A stretch of DNA of 64,000 nucleotides from contig JAEOAD010000004.1 of the NCBI GenBank assembly GCA_036365145.1, positions 48,452,001 through 48,516,000 of the forward strand. The letters run 5' to 3'. This stretch comes from Orientallactaga sibirica. Taxonomy: Eukaryota > Chordata > Mammalia > Rodentia > Dipodidae. The position numbers and the translations under genes were made by a program. Positions 24,245-35,219 of this stretch are shown here, piece by piece; the stretch's first letter is position 1, and the number at the start of each line of letters is the position of its first letter. A model generated the notes under the pieces. It was not told the origin of the DNA and did not search any database. It saw only the letters and a program-made list of their open reading frames with translations.

Positions 24245-25097
24245 ATAACCATTCTGAAGCAACTCATTAACTATTCCTCTGGAAACTCAAATAAATTATA
24301 AGCAAGGAGTTCTAGAAGGTAACTTTATCAAACATCTCATGATCAATCATAAATACAACTTAAGGACAATTTGAAAGGCAAGGGGCTTTTACCAGCTTCT
24401 AAAGGCAAGGGCTCTGTGCTGCTAGAGGTGCCATTACTTTATGCTTTTCCTGGAAAGAAGGGAAGTGCTGTATAAGCAGTGTTTACCCACTCTTTTTCCT
24501 GTGCAACATTTATGGTGCTGTTTCAAGATCAAGAGCCCATAATCTTGTCTGCTGTGAATTATTTAGTTAATATTTAATCTTTAATTGATTTTATTTCTGT
24601 AGAAAGGGTGCAATAAAATTTTATTTGCACAATATAAAACAATATGATTGTGCTACCAATCACTTCTGGTGGGCCTGGCCAGAGCATAGTGCTTTATTCG
24701 CAGTGTCCCTCAGCTAGTCTTCATGTTTTCCTTTCATTCCCTAGGAAAATATGCTCCTCAAACTTACTCTGCTTGCAAATGATTTAGATGTGTTCACTCT
24801 GACGTGCATGTTGTTTTTCTCATTAAGCCTTAGGTCCTCGCTCTACAAACAAATTGCTAAATCACATGTACTTGGAGTTCAAGGCCTCTATAATGGACCT
24901 TCTGGGTCTGCTTAAATTACCCTTGGCCTGGCCATACTAGTTTGCACAGATTTTAATAGGAAAAAGGTTACTTCTGAGACATTTAAAATACAGTCTATAT
25001 AACAGTGCTCTATAGGCTAACAGATGTAACTCTGCATTTTATGAAGAAATCCCTGGGGTCAGAGGTAACATCTGAGTTCAAGAGAACCCATTTGTAG

Positions 25098-25258
25098 GGC
25101 TGGAGAGATGGCTTAGCAGTTAAGGTGCTTGCCAGGACCCAGGTTCAATTCTCTGGTACCCATGTAAAGCCAGATACATATGGTGGCACATGAGTCTGGA
25201 GTTCGTTTGCAGTGCTTAGGGGCCCTGGGGTACCCATTCTCTCTATATATCTCAAAGA
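25098..25258 (+). mobile_element. DIP-like SINE with internal deletion
   Basis: GGCTGGAGAGATGGCTTAGC head; part of the region after GGTGCTTGCC (the AAAGCC block) is missing. It is flanked by CCATTTGT repeats. Confidence 0.85.
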
Positions 25259-25720
25259 AAATCCATTTGTGTTGAAAATAATCTAGGATGATCAGTAGGG
25301 GGCAGCCTGTGCTTAACTAACATCAGAACTACTACAGGACTCAAAAGCCATCATCCTCACCTGCACTGTAAAGGTCTGGAGGCAAGATGACAATGAGCAA
25401 TCAGGGACTCAATTTTGTGCTTTAGATGGAAGATGAAAAATATCTCCAGGTCAACCAGGCTGGGAAGGTGTTGCAAGCTGTCAGGCGGAGTTCAGGGGAG
25501 CTTTATGATCACCAGCTGCCTTAACATCCCCCTTTAACTTTAGTTGCCTAAAGTGCCCCCAATCCTTACCCTGAGCTGCAGAATTTACTCAAAGCTTCTA
25601 CTTGCACATAGTTCTTCTGGCTACAAGGGTCTTATTTTATTATTATTATTATTTGCAGACTGCTTGTGTTTCTTCTCTTTTCTCTCAGCTCCACCTTCCT
25701 TTGACTACCTAGTGAACTCT

Positions 25721-25981
25721 TTTTTTTTTTTTTCTTTTGAGAGAGACAGAGAAAGAGGGATAGAAAGACAGATAGAGCTGGGCGCACCAGCAGTCTCTCA
25801 GCTGCTGTGAACAAAATCCAGATGCATGCGCCCCCTTGTGGTCAAGTGCAGCATTGTGCCCTTGTGTCACTTTGCATCTGGCTAAACGTGGGATCTGGAG
25901 ATTGGAACCGCTGGAGATTGGAACCAGTGTTCTTAGGCTTAGGAGGCAGGCACCTTAACCCCTAAGCCATCTCTCCAGCCC
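25721..25981 (-). mobile_element. Long-variant DIP-like SINE with an internal tandem duplication
   Basis: Flanked by a perfect duplication CCTAGTGAACTCT (25708-25720 and 25982-25994). Within it CTGGAGATTGGAACC is repeated in tandem near 25895-25925. Confidence 0.92.
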
Positions 25982-27499
25982 CCTAGTGAACTCTTAACTA
26001 TTGTCTACTTGCATACTAATTTTCCTGCACCAAAGTTTTGATACTGTAATTTACTCCTAAGAACAGTCCATAAAGCAAGTACTACCTTGCACTTTGTGGT
26101 ATATGGAAACTGAGGGACTGAGAAGCTAACCTTTCTGGTCAGAGTGACAAAAAGCTAGAGCCATATCTGAATCCAGTTTTGGTGCAACTCCAAAACTCAA
26201 GCTGATACCTGCCCTGGCCAGCACTGCTCAGCAAGAAACGGAAGTGGAATGGACTGAGAAAACGCAGAAGGGTGCACACAGAGAACATACCCATTGTCAG
26301 AATGGCAACAGATCAAGGACGGTTCTTGGAAGATGAGAAAAGAGAGGGGGCACTGACAGCCACAATGGCCTGAGTGGGAGGGGCACCTCTTTGTGGAAGG
26401 ACAAAGGAAAGGAGAATAGAATAGGCTTGCCGATATTTATGAGGGGACAAACGGAAAGGGGTCCTGACTCTAGGAAGATACAGCTACAATGGGTCAATGT
26501 GGGGTTTTCTAGGACCCCCTGAATGTCTTGTGAGAAGCTACTGAGTGGAAGCTGTGTAACTTCACTTCCAAGCAGAAAGGAGACCGTCCCAAGGGACAAA
26601 AGCATCTTCTGAGAGGGACAGAACTCCCGAGCCCTGTACTTAAGGACCCACAAGCCTACACCAGAAGACCTGTCTGGATCCCTTTGGAATACTGAATGCT
26701 GAGACCTTCTGCAGATCATATGCTCCTCGCTATCACCCTCCTTTACCATGAACAGCATATGTGGATGAGTACACGACAACCAAGGGTTGTCCCACTGACC
26801 AGTCGCCTAACTGAAAGAGCTAAAGATATTCATGAGTTTCATCTTTGGTAAGGCACGTGGATGCTGGGTTGCCAGAATTAACCAGCAATTAAACAGCCTC
26901 TGAATAAAATACCAGAAACTTGCCCATGGAACACACCACCTTTGAGGACTAGAGTGCTCTAAATAGTTTCCCTACTAGTCTGTACACATCATTAGACTGA
27001 CATACACCTTTCATCACATTTATTCAAATGAGCGGCCTCATCTTCCTTTTTAGATTCTGAAGACCAAAAGGACAGAACCAGGACTGAGTCAAGATATCAT
27101 CTTCCTAATGAGAAACTTCAGCTTGATGCATATCTGTCAAAGAGAGGGTGAGTGGTGCACGGTCAGTGAGCACTAGAAGTTGTGCAGAGGGAGTTCCAGG
27201 TTATTTTCCACCTGTCTCAACATGGTCAGCTGTCATCTGGTGTAAACTTGCCAATGTAGCTTTTCAAGCAAAAAGAGGGTCAGCCAACACAATTTGAGGC
27301 ACTATCTGGAAGTTACATTCTTAGGACAGAGAATAATATAGACCCTTTATATTCTTAAAAATTATTGAGGACAAAAAAAGAGTGTTTATGTGGATCCTAC
27401 CAGTATTCACCACAGAAGATGTTTAAACTGAGAAATTAAAACCTTTATAAATTTATTAATTTTAAATGAGAACAAATCCTACTATACATCAACAACAGT

Positions 27500-27722
27500 T
27501 TTAAAAATATATGTATTTCATTGACAGAGAAAGAGAGAAAGAAAGACAGGGAGAAAGAGAGAGACAGCGAAAGGATGGGCATGCCAGGCTCTCTTGCAGC
27601 TACAAATTCCAGATGCATGTGTCACTTTGTGCATCTGGTTTTATATGAGTACTGAGGTATTCAACTCAGGCTGGAAGATTTTGCAAACAAGTGTCTTTAA
27701 CCATTCAGCCATATCTCCAAAA
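27500..27722 (-). mobile_element. DIP-like SINE, diverged
   Basis: Antisense copy with GA-rich part, GGGCATGCCAGGCTCTCTTGC and the end CATTCAGCCATATCTCC. Confidence 0.8.
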
Positions 27723-27737
27723 AGTGCAATACTTTTT

Positions 27738-28010
27738 AAAAAATTTATTTTATTATTTTATTTATTTTTTTTTGAGAGAGACACAGAGAGAGACAGAGAG
27801 AGAGGCAGAGAGAGACAGATAGAGATGGGCACGCCAGCAGCCTCTCAGCTACTGTGAACGAAATCCAGATGTGTGTGCCCCCTTATGGTCAAGTGCAGCA
27901 TTGTGCCCTTGCGTCACTTTGCATCTGGCTAAACGTGGGACCTGGAGATTGGAACTGGGTTCTTAGGCTTAGCAGGCAGGAGCCTTAACTGCTAAGCCAT
28001 CTCTCCAGCC
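27738..28010 (-). mobile_element. Long-variant DIP-like SINE
   Basis: Flanked by a perfect 13-base duplication TGCAATACTTTTT (27725-27737 and 28011-28023). It carries the extra middle block with GGTCAAGTGCAGCATTGTGC. Confidence 0.93.
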
Positions 28011-28499
28011 TGCAATACTTTTTCTTAATGAGACAAATTACATTTTCCAAAATAATAGCAAAAAAAATGATGAGAAAAGTGGCAATGTTTCACATTATTG
28101 CAAATCTCTTGATGCTTGGTTGGTAACTCATAACTGCATATACATTCATTCTGTTGCCAGAGGTTTTGTTATACATGACTAAGAAAATACCAGTTTTATG
28201 CAAATGCACAGTTAGAAAAGATAGAAACATTTTGATAGTCTTTTTGGATTGTGATGGATATTCTTTCATATGCTCCCAACCCTGATAAGTCAGATATTCC
28301 TAAAGGTGAGTGTCAGTGTGGAATCTACAACTATAACATCAATATACTTGAAAATAGCTACACTAATTGGTCTATCTTATACTTTGCATGCATCCTTTAC
28401 TAATGCCTGATTTTAAAACATCATGGACTGGACATTTTAAGAACTAGTTTGCTGAGTTAATGATATGTTTTGTTATATGATAATTTTAAGCCACATTTT

Positions 28500-28566
28500 T
28501 AAAATTTACTTATTTATTTATTTGAGGGTGATAGAGAAAGAGGCAGATAAAAAGAAAGAGAATGAG
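28500..28566 (-). mobile_element. DIP-like SINE tail fragment
   Basis: AAATTTACTTATTTATTTAT and a GA-rich part, then abrupt change to a plus-strand DIP head at 28567. Confidence 0.65.
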
Positions 28567-28768
28567 GGGCTGGAGAGATGGGTCAGCAGTTAAGGCACTA
28601 AAATGTAAAGCCTAATGACACAAGTTCAATTCACCTGTACCCACGTAAAGCCATATGTACAGTGGTGCATGCATCTGGAGTTCATTTGCAGTGGCTGGAG
28701 GCCCTGGTGCACCCATTCTTTCTCTCTGACTTTCTTATCTCTATCTATGTCTGCTTGCAAATAAGTAA
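28567..28768 (+). mobile_element. DIP-like SINE, plus-strand arm of an inverted cluster
   Basis: GGGCTGGAGAGATGGGTCAGC head through GCCCTGGTGCACCCATTC to a short AAATAAGTAA tail. Confidence 0.88.
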
Positions 28769-28952
28769 TTTTTATTTTTATTTTTTTAAAGAAAAAGAGA
28801 ATGGGCTTGCCAGGGCCTCCAGCCGCTGGAAACGAAATCTAGATGCATGTGTCACCTTGTAATCTGACATTATGAGGGTACTGGGGAACCAAACTTGGGT
28901 CCTTAGGATTTGCAGGCAAGCACCTTAACTACAGATCTCTCTCTCTAGTCAT
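28769..28952 (-). mobile_element. DIP-like SINE, minus-strand arm of an inverted cluster
   Basis: TTTTTATTTTTATTTTTTT, then AGAGAATGGGCTTGCCAGGG and an end near CTACAGATCTCTCTCTCTAG. Confidence 0.85.
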
Positions 28953-28960
28953 GCTTTAAA

Positions 28961-29157
28961 TTTTTAAAATTTATTTATGTGAAAGAAGGGAGAGAGAGAG
29001 AATATGAATGAGCATGGACACACCAAGGCCTCTTGCCACTGCAAACTAACTCCAGATGCATGCGTGAGACTGACTTGCCTGGGTGCTGGGGAATCTAACC
29101 TCAACTTCCAGGCTTTGTAAGCAAATGCCTTTAACCACTGAGAAATCTCCTCAGTCC
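28961..29157 (-). mobile_element. DIP-like SINE
   Basis: Antisense copy directly after the previous one: AATTTATTTATGTGAAAGAA start, end CTGAGAAATCTCCTCAGTCC. Confidence 0.85.
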
Positions 29158-29494
29158 TCCCAATTTTTGTCTTAAGTAAGCATATAAAGTCATGGGTTTC
29201 ATTTTCATTTCCACACTTACATATCATTATAAGTCACATGTTAACATCACTATGACTTTCATCAGAAAAGTTAAGTGCTGAGGTGTTATCACACTTTCAC
29301 TGGTGGGTACCAACTTTCAAAACATCTACTCTTTGCTTGAAAGCTCAAGTTTTCAACACAAATAATGTCAGTTGCTATTCTTCCCAAACAACCGCACTAA
29401 CTTTATGCATTTTCATGAAAATGCCTGCTGAATACACAAGTTGATGCACAAAGTTTGTCTGCCATTCTTTCATGAAAAAAAAATAGGACTCTAG

Positions 29495-29577
29495 GGGAGA
29501 TTGCTCAGTGGGTAGATATGCTTGCAAAGCCTGCTTGCCAGATTTGATTCCTCAGTACCTACATAAAGCCAGATTCA
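29495..29577 (+). mobile_element. DIP-like SINE reduced to its tRNA-like 5' half
   Basis: About 83 bases: GGGGAGATTGCTCAGTGGG head to AAAGCCAGATTCAC. It is flanked by AAAATAGGACTCT and AAAATAGGATTCT. The usual CT-repeat and AAAT tail are absent. Confidence 0.75.
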
Positions 29578-30475
29578 CAAAAATAGGATTCTATGAGGAA
29601 AAAAGCACTAGTTTAGTTCACAGTGCAAAGAACTAATAACTGCCTGTGAGATTTCTTGAGATATCACTGTTTACTGCCATCAATTTTGTCCATTGTTACC
29701 TTTGTAGTTTTCTGCATGGGGAGAAAGGCAATGGCATCTCAATACTATTATGAAAACATCTTTGATGATCAAGACCTCCTTGGAAAGGTCTCAATGATTA
29801 CTAAGGCTTTGAAGACCACTGCGGATGGTGCTGAGCAGGTAGATGGAGTCTCGAGTCCATGGTTTTATCTTTCCGCTATAATGCCCTTAACAATGTTTTC
29901 TCTAGTCTAGGACAAAATGAGAAAAATAAGAACCTTCTTATGATCCTTGTTGTAAGATTCCATTTCTTCTATTCTGCTAAAATATCCTTTTGCTTGGGAA
30001 TTAATAGTGATAAAATAGCTACTTTAAAATTTTCCTTACCTGGAAAAGGAAAGGATTGGTCAGCTTAAGCCAGTTGTTCTTCATAATTACTTTGTCAATT
30101 TTAATTAACTAAAAATTATAAAAAGTCTGAGCACTAGTTTGAGGTTCATTTGTTTTAGTTCTAGGCTTACATTCAACCAGATTTTGGTCACTGTAGTCCA
30201 GGTACTGTTCTAAGTTCTATTTGTGAAGCACAGTACTATGTCACGTTATATTAATTATTTCATCACAATCTATGACATGTGTCCTTATAGGAAGATTAAG
30301 GAATGAATATTTCTTAACCCTAAAGGAAAGATCTAGACCATGGCTAGGCTACAAAAGTCAGCTAAAGCACTCACAGTAGGGGATACTGGTTATTTTCTGG
30401 AAAAAAAAAAGCAAGTTATGACAGCAAAACAAGTTTGTCAATATATTTTGCTAAACTTCACCACCATATTTCTTT

Positions 30476-30666
30476 CCTTCCTTCTTTCTTTTTTTTTTTT
30501 TTTTTTTTTTGTTTTTGCTTTTGTTTTTGGGGGTAGGGTCTTACCCTAGCCCAGGCTGACCTGGAATTCACTATGTAGTCTCAGGGTGGCCTTGAACTCA
30601 AGGCGATCCTCCTACCTCTGCCTCCCGAGTGCTGGGATTAAAGGCGTGTGCCACCACGCCCGGCTT
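30476..30666 (-). mobile_element. B1 SINE
   Basis: Antisense B1 with long T tail. It ends CCACCACGCCCGGCTT and is flanked by the perfect duplication CCATATTTCTTT (30464-30475 and 30667-30678). Confidence 0.94.
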
Positions 30667-31443
30667 CCATATTTCTTTCTATGATGGCTCTGATGACAAG
30701 ATGAAGTGTTTCTCTCAGGTTAAAGAGAAAAAGAGCAATGAGCTGATCCCATCAGCAAGACCCTGGAGCTCTGCCAACGATGTGCACTTGAACATCAGCA
30801 GAACCCATTGGCTGAGGGCCCAGGCCTTTGAGCCAAACAGCAGCTTTGTTCAAAGGGATGCATGGTTTAGACATAAGCAAGCTGTTCTGAATGGAACACT
30901 ATTTATTAGCCTTGGAAAACGCAGACATGCAGGAAAACTGCCAAAGGACAGCACTGTAACAAACTCAACTGTGAAGAAAAGATGTTTTAGTGTCAAGAAC
31001 AAAAAATGTACCTGTTGTGTTAAGATGATATCTTAATTATTTTTAACAAAAGAGATGAAGGAAAGAAATGGAGTGGGGGAGGAGGGAAGAAAAGAAAAAA
31101 TCCTCAAAACAATTACATGTATTTGTAGCATATAATATTTAAGTTACATAAATATTTAAATTATAATTCCATCATATCTAGGCTACTCCCTTCACTCTGG
31201 TAAGGTTAATAGTATTTTTCCTCACTGACAAGTAAATGCCAACTTTGTAAATGATCAAGAAGCCACGTGCTCTCTCAAGATGCAGAGGAAATAGAAAGTT
31301 CCTCCACATTTTAAAACTTTCTTTATGGAAACAAAGCATTTATTTTAAATGATGAAAAACTAAGAGTTTAAGACTATGAAAGGCATTTTAGAAAGACTCA
31401 TGGAACCAGTCAGTCAAAATTTAAAGTTAAAAAAAACTTTCTA

Positions 31444-31578
31444 AAGCTGGACATAGTGGCTCATACCTATAATGTCAGCACTTGGAGAATTATACTGAGG
31501 CAGGAAGAATACCAAAAATATGAGCTAGCCTGGGCTATATAGTGAACTCTTCCACTACTACCTCCCCCCCAAAAAAAA
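31444..31578 (+). mobile_element. Old B1-like SINE
   Basis: AGCTGGACATAGTGGCTCAT start and CTAGCCTGGGCTATATAGTG middle, with a C-run then A-run at the end. Considerably diverged. Confidence 0.65.
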
Positions 31579-33500
31579 GGGAGATTTGTTTTCAAAATCT
31601 CACTAAGGAGTCGAATGCTGATTCAAAGTGCCTGAGGTATGAGTTCATATGTGGTGTTTATGGATCCTGGTCCTTGCTTGAAAATGATATCTGGAGTTCA
31701 CTGTATCAGGGATGGCAAAGAGTTTTGGAACTCTCTTTTAAATAGCTCCTGAATAGTCAGCCTTCAGAAGCTTCTTTCCACAGTGCATTGCCCTCAGGTG
31801 TTGTCAACATCTCTGAACCACAATTAAGAAGCAGAATGTTTTCAGACAGCTTAGTTAATACCTCCCACATCGATGGTGAAGACTGCCTGACAGACAGAAC
31901 ACACCGTAAGTCATAGCTGATGGCTATAAGGAGGTCCTCCAGGTGGGAATGTAATGAGGATATAGCTGTCGAGGACCCATGGGGCCAGTAGGCAAGATGT
32001 GAAGGGGCAGAGACAGAGCTATAGCGTTCTAATGAGATGGCAGCAGAAGGGAAGGACTTCTGCATTAAAACCTGTGCCAACTAATAAGCATGTCTGGTAG
32101 TGGCCAGATGCCCATTTTGTATAGAAACCAAAATAAGCCAGCTGTCCCAGGAATACACAAAACTATTCTGACCAAAAGAAGAGAGAGGTGCCCATTACCT
32201 AAACAAGATATTCGAGTGAACTTGAAAAAATACATACTTGATTTCTAAACATTGTTATGACATATAGGACTAGGATCAGTTCTACAAATCTTATTCATGG
32301 TAAAATTATCCTCTTCACAGATGTTTCCTATACTGGTGCCAAATATGTTTAAAAACATATAAAATGATGTACTTCAACCATTGAAAGTAATCACCTATGC
32401 AAAATAATGCAATAGTACTCATTTGGCTTAAAGCAAAGGAGAGTCCCTGTGCTACACTGGCTCAGGAAAGACAAGTTGTATGCACAGTGAGAAAGCTCAA
32501 GCAAGTGGAGGGCTTCACGACTTTCAGAATAGCAATATCTTCTAGGATAGGTTCCGGGAGAAAAAGATAGCTATTCCTCCTTTAATTAACCTCTTGGACT
32601 GTAGATGGCACTCCTAAATCTCACTATAGAAAAGACAAACCAAGAAAATGGCAAAGAGCTGTAAGAGGCTTACTTCCTCTATTGTTAAGAGCCAGGCAGA
32701 GCAAGGCAAGAGTTGTGTATGTGTCTAATCTAAGAGTGAACCGTTAAGACTCTGGCAAACGGGCTCTAATTTATTTCCACATTGCATGGCCTTGAGCAAT
32801 TTACATAAACTCACTGTGCATCAATTTTCTCAAGTTGAAAAAAACAGGGGAAGAATGGTCTACATTTCTGTGCCGTAGAAGTATTTTATGTGACTACCGG
32901 GACAAATGGGCTACTGAAAAAGAAAAATATCAAACGAGCTTTGCATAATGCCTGGTACAGAGAAGATAATCAGTTTACACATTCTGACAACATGAATAAA
33001 GAAGGCTGCTCACAGATGTCAGAGGAGATCTAGTTGGCAGAATTTTTTCTGAAAAATGTTTAAATGTTTCCAGAAGCTGACCCCAAGTGTTTAGTACAAT
33101 GAGCGAGGAAGCCACAAATTGTGGGTGTCAATGAATCACCCAGTATGGCCAAGCTAGTCGTGATAGGGACCATTAACTTTTCTGATAATAAGAGGATATA
33201 TGCCACATTAAGACATGTAGGCATAAAAGTCACTGCTCATAGAAGGAGGAAGGGAAGAGGATTTGATTCAGGCTCTAGATCCATAGACTGACTCCTAAGT
33301 ACATTTTGGCTGTCACTGGGGTACCCTTTTGTAATTTCCATAAGATTACTTGTTTAACCAAGACCGTTAATTACCACATGGTACTCCATCATCATGTACA
33401 GTCCTGTTTGCAAAATGTGAATCCTAAGTACAATAATCACCAGCATAAGCAGGCACAGTGCTAGTCACAACGGAGGAAAGAGGAACATCTCTTGCTTACA

Positions 33501-33816
33501 GACTGAATATTTGTACCATTCCCCATTCATGTTGAAATCATAAATATAAAATTAATAACTTTAGGAGGTGGGGACCTTTGGGGAGGAACCCCCGTAAAAG
33601 GAATTAGTGCCCTGGTCCCAGAGAGCTGTCATGTCCCTTCTACCATGCACAGTGAGAAGTCACGTATGAGAAAGTGGGCTCTCTAATGAGACATTGAATC
33701 TGTTGGCACACTAATTTTGGACTTTTTACCTTCTGTAATTGTGAAAAATAGATTTCTGTTGTTTATAAACTACCTAGTCTATGGCATTTTGTTACAGCAA
33801 CTTGAAAGAACAGACA
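33501..33816 (+). repeat. Ancient LTR-like repeat, nearly full length
   Basis: GACTGAATATTTGTACCATT start, AGGAGGTGGGGACCTTTGGG middle, and ATAGATTTCTGTTGTTTATA near the end with ATTTTGTTACAGCAACTTG. This matches an old mammalian interspersed repeat pattern; the family name is not certain. Confidence 0.55.
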
Positions 33817-34030
33817 CTGATTTTCCATCTCCATGTCTAGTAAAAAGAAGAGGTAGGCTGTCAAACTGTTAAAATGCAATACCCTAAGTATGGTATTGTA
33901 AGCTACATGTAGAAGTTAAAAAAATCTTGAAGGAATAGAATAAGGCTTCAAAGAAGAGGCAAGTATTTAGAACTGACTGGAAGATAGTATAGCCACACAC
34001 AAGGTCTTGTTAAAAAAAAAAAGATGTGCA

Positions 34031-34217
34031 GGGTGGAAGAGATGGCTTAGTGGTTAAGGTGTTTGTGTGCAAAGCCAAAGGATCCTGGTTCGACTCTCCA
34101 GGCTCCACCTAAGCCAGATACATAAGGGAGCACATGCATCTGGAGTTCTTTTGCAGTGGCTGGAGGCTCTGGCATGCCCATTCTCTTTCTTTCTCTCTCT
34201 CTCAAGTAACTAAATAT
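34031..34217 (+). mobile_element. DIP-like SINE
   Basis: GGGTGGAAGAGATGGCTTAG head and CT-repeat end. It is flanked by AAAAAAAGATGTGCAG and AAAAAAAGATGCACAG. Confidence 0.92.
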
Positions 34218-34743
34218 AAAAAAAGATGCACAGAAAAACTAACTATTTTTGGACACTGATGAGAATATATTTGCATCTGGCACTTATCTGTGTTTGGATG
34301 TGAGCAACAGAGAGGGAGATGTAGGTTCAAAATCATCCAAATAAGTAGTGCATGTGACATTCAAATGGAGACCAGCAGGAAAACTCTGAAGGACTGATCC
34401 AAATATGGGAATCCTGAGAAAAGTGGTTTCATAAGAAAGCAAGCAGTGAATAGCTAGGGGGTGGCAGGCTGGATGCCAGGGTGAGAAGATCTAATGCACA
34501 GCGGTTCAGGGGGACTGTCGAGAAGAGCAGCTCCACGGAGGGGAGGGCTGAAAGCACAGAGTTTAGGAGTATTGCATTCCATACAGATAACCCTTAATTA
34601 AAGAATTCATTTTTCAAGGCTGAAAAACTAAGCCTTTCACTCTCAGGGGGTATAAATATTTTTTTCTTTTTATTTAATTTGGAAAATATAAGGACGTGGG
34701 AGTCTGATGGAAAGAAAATTACTGCCATCAGGATTCAATGATT

Positions 34744-34772
34744 GTGTGTGTGTGTGTGTGTGTGTATGTGTG
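34744..34772 (+). repeat. (TG)n microsatellite
   Basis: A run of TG units next to a decayed B1. Confidence 0.95.
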
Positions 34773-34774
34773 TG

Positions 34775-34900
34775 TCTTTTCAGACATGGTCTCATGTATC
34801 CTGGGCTGGTATCAAACTCACTGTGATGCTGAGTATGACTTTAAAGTCCTTAATCTCCTACCTCTACCATAAAGGAATGTGCCACCACTCTCAACTTTTG
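34775..34900 (-). mobile_element. Old B1-like SINE
   Basis: Antisense: GACATGGTCTCATGTATCC through AGGAATGTGCCACCACTC. It lies about 230 bases from the exon at 35127. Confidence 0.6.
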
Positions 34901-35126
34901 TTGTTGTGTTTTCGCATGGAGAAATAAATACTGGGTTTCAGGGAGGGGACTGAAGAGACAATAGGAAAAAATACAAAACAGCACAAATAGGGAATTTTCT
35001 ATAATAATGCAGAAAGTAATGCTAACCTGGCACTGCCTGAACAGAGGTGCCTTTGAGACTCTTCAACCACATGTTGAGGACCATAAAAGCCACCGTTTGC
35101 AAGCCCTATATGACATAACCACTCAC

Positions 35127-35219
35127 CTTCCTTTTGATATCTGTGAACTGGGAAACCACTAAAGACCAATAAAATGATAGCTCCAGGATATAGTAGTAGT
35201 GAAGGTCAGTTGTGAGTGG
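35127..35219 (-). CDS. CERS6: CERS6 coding exon (probably exon 6), TLC domain and start of Lag1p motif
   Basis: This 93-base exon encodes 31 residues, phase 0 at both ends. It begins [18 protein letters not shown] and ends SQFTDIKRK. The acceptor is ATCCTCAG and the donor is GTGAGT. The [12 protein letters not shown] stretch is a membrane helix shared by ceramide synthases and leads into the Lag1p motif. The FTDIKRKD junction is completed by the next exon. One local difference is VV before SQFTD, where I recall MF in human CERS6 (from memory). The intron to the next exon is about 19 kb and full of SINEs. Confidence 0.95.

Larger units (their letters stand above)
16056..35126 (-). other. CERS6: CERS6 intron (about 19.1 kb)
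   Basis: A large intron carrying many DIP SINEs, B1 and B4 copies, a solo MaLR LTR and old LTR-like repeats, each listed separately. Stretches where I see nothing recognisable: 18061-18895, 19560-20672, 21441-22280, 22434-23398, 24250-25087, 25995-27496 (it contains a 160-codon minus-strand open frame that I do not accept as a gene), 28011-28499, 29158-29480, 29592-30463, 31036-31440, 31579-33500 and 33817-34011. Confidence 0.85.

Noticed and set aside
26297..26779. Longest open frame of the window, 160 codons on the minus strand
   Set aside because: The translated sequence has no domain I recognise, is rich in leucine, serine and proline as in chance frames, has no splice context linking it to CERS6, and no tail or duplication indicating a retroposed gene.
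30629..31036. 135-codon open frame on the plus strand
   Set aside because: Its first dozen codons are B1 sequence, and the rest has no recognisable domain or splice signals.
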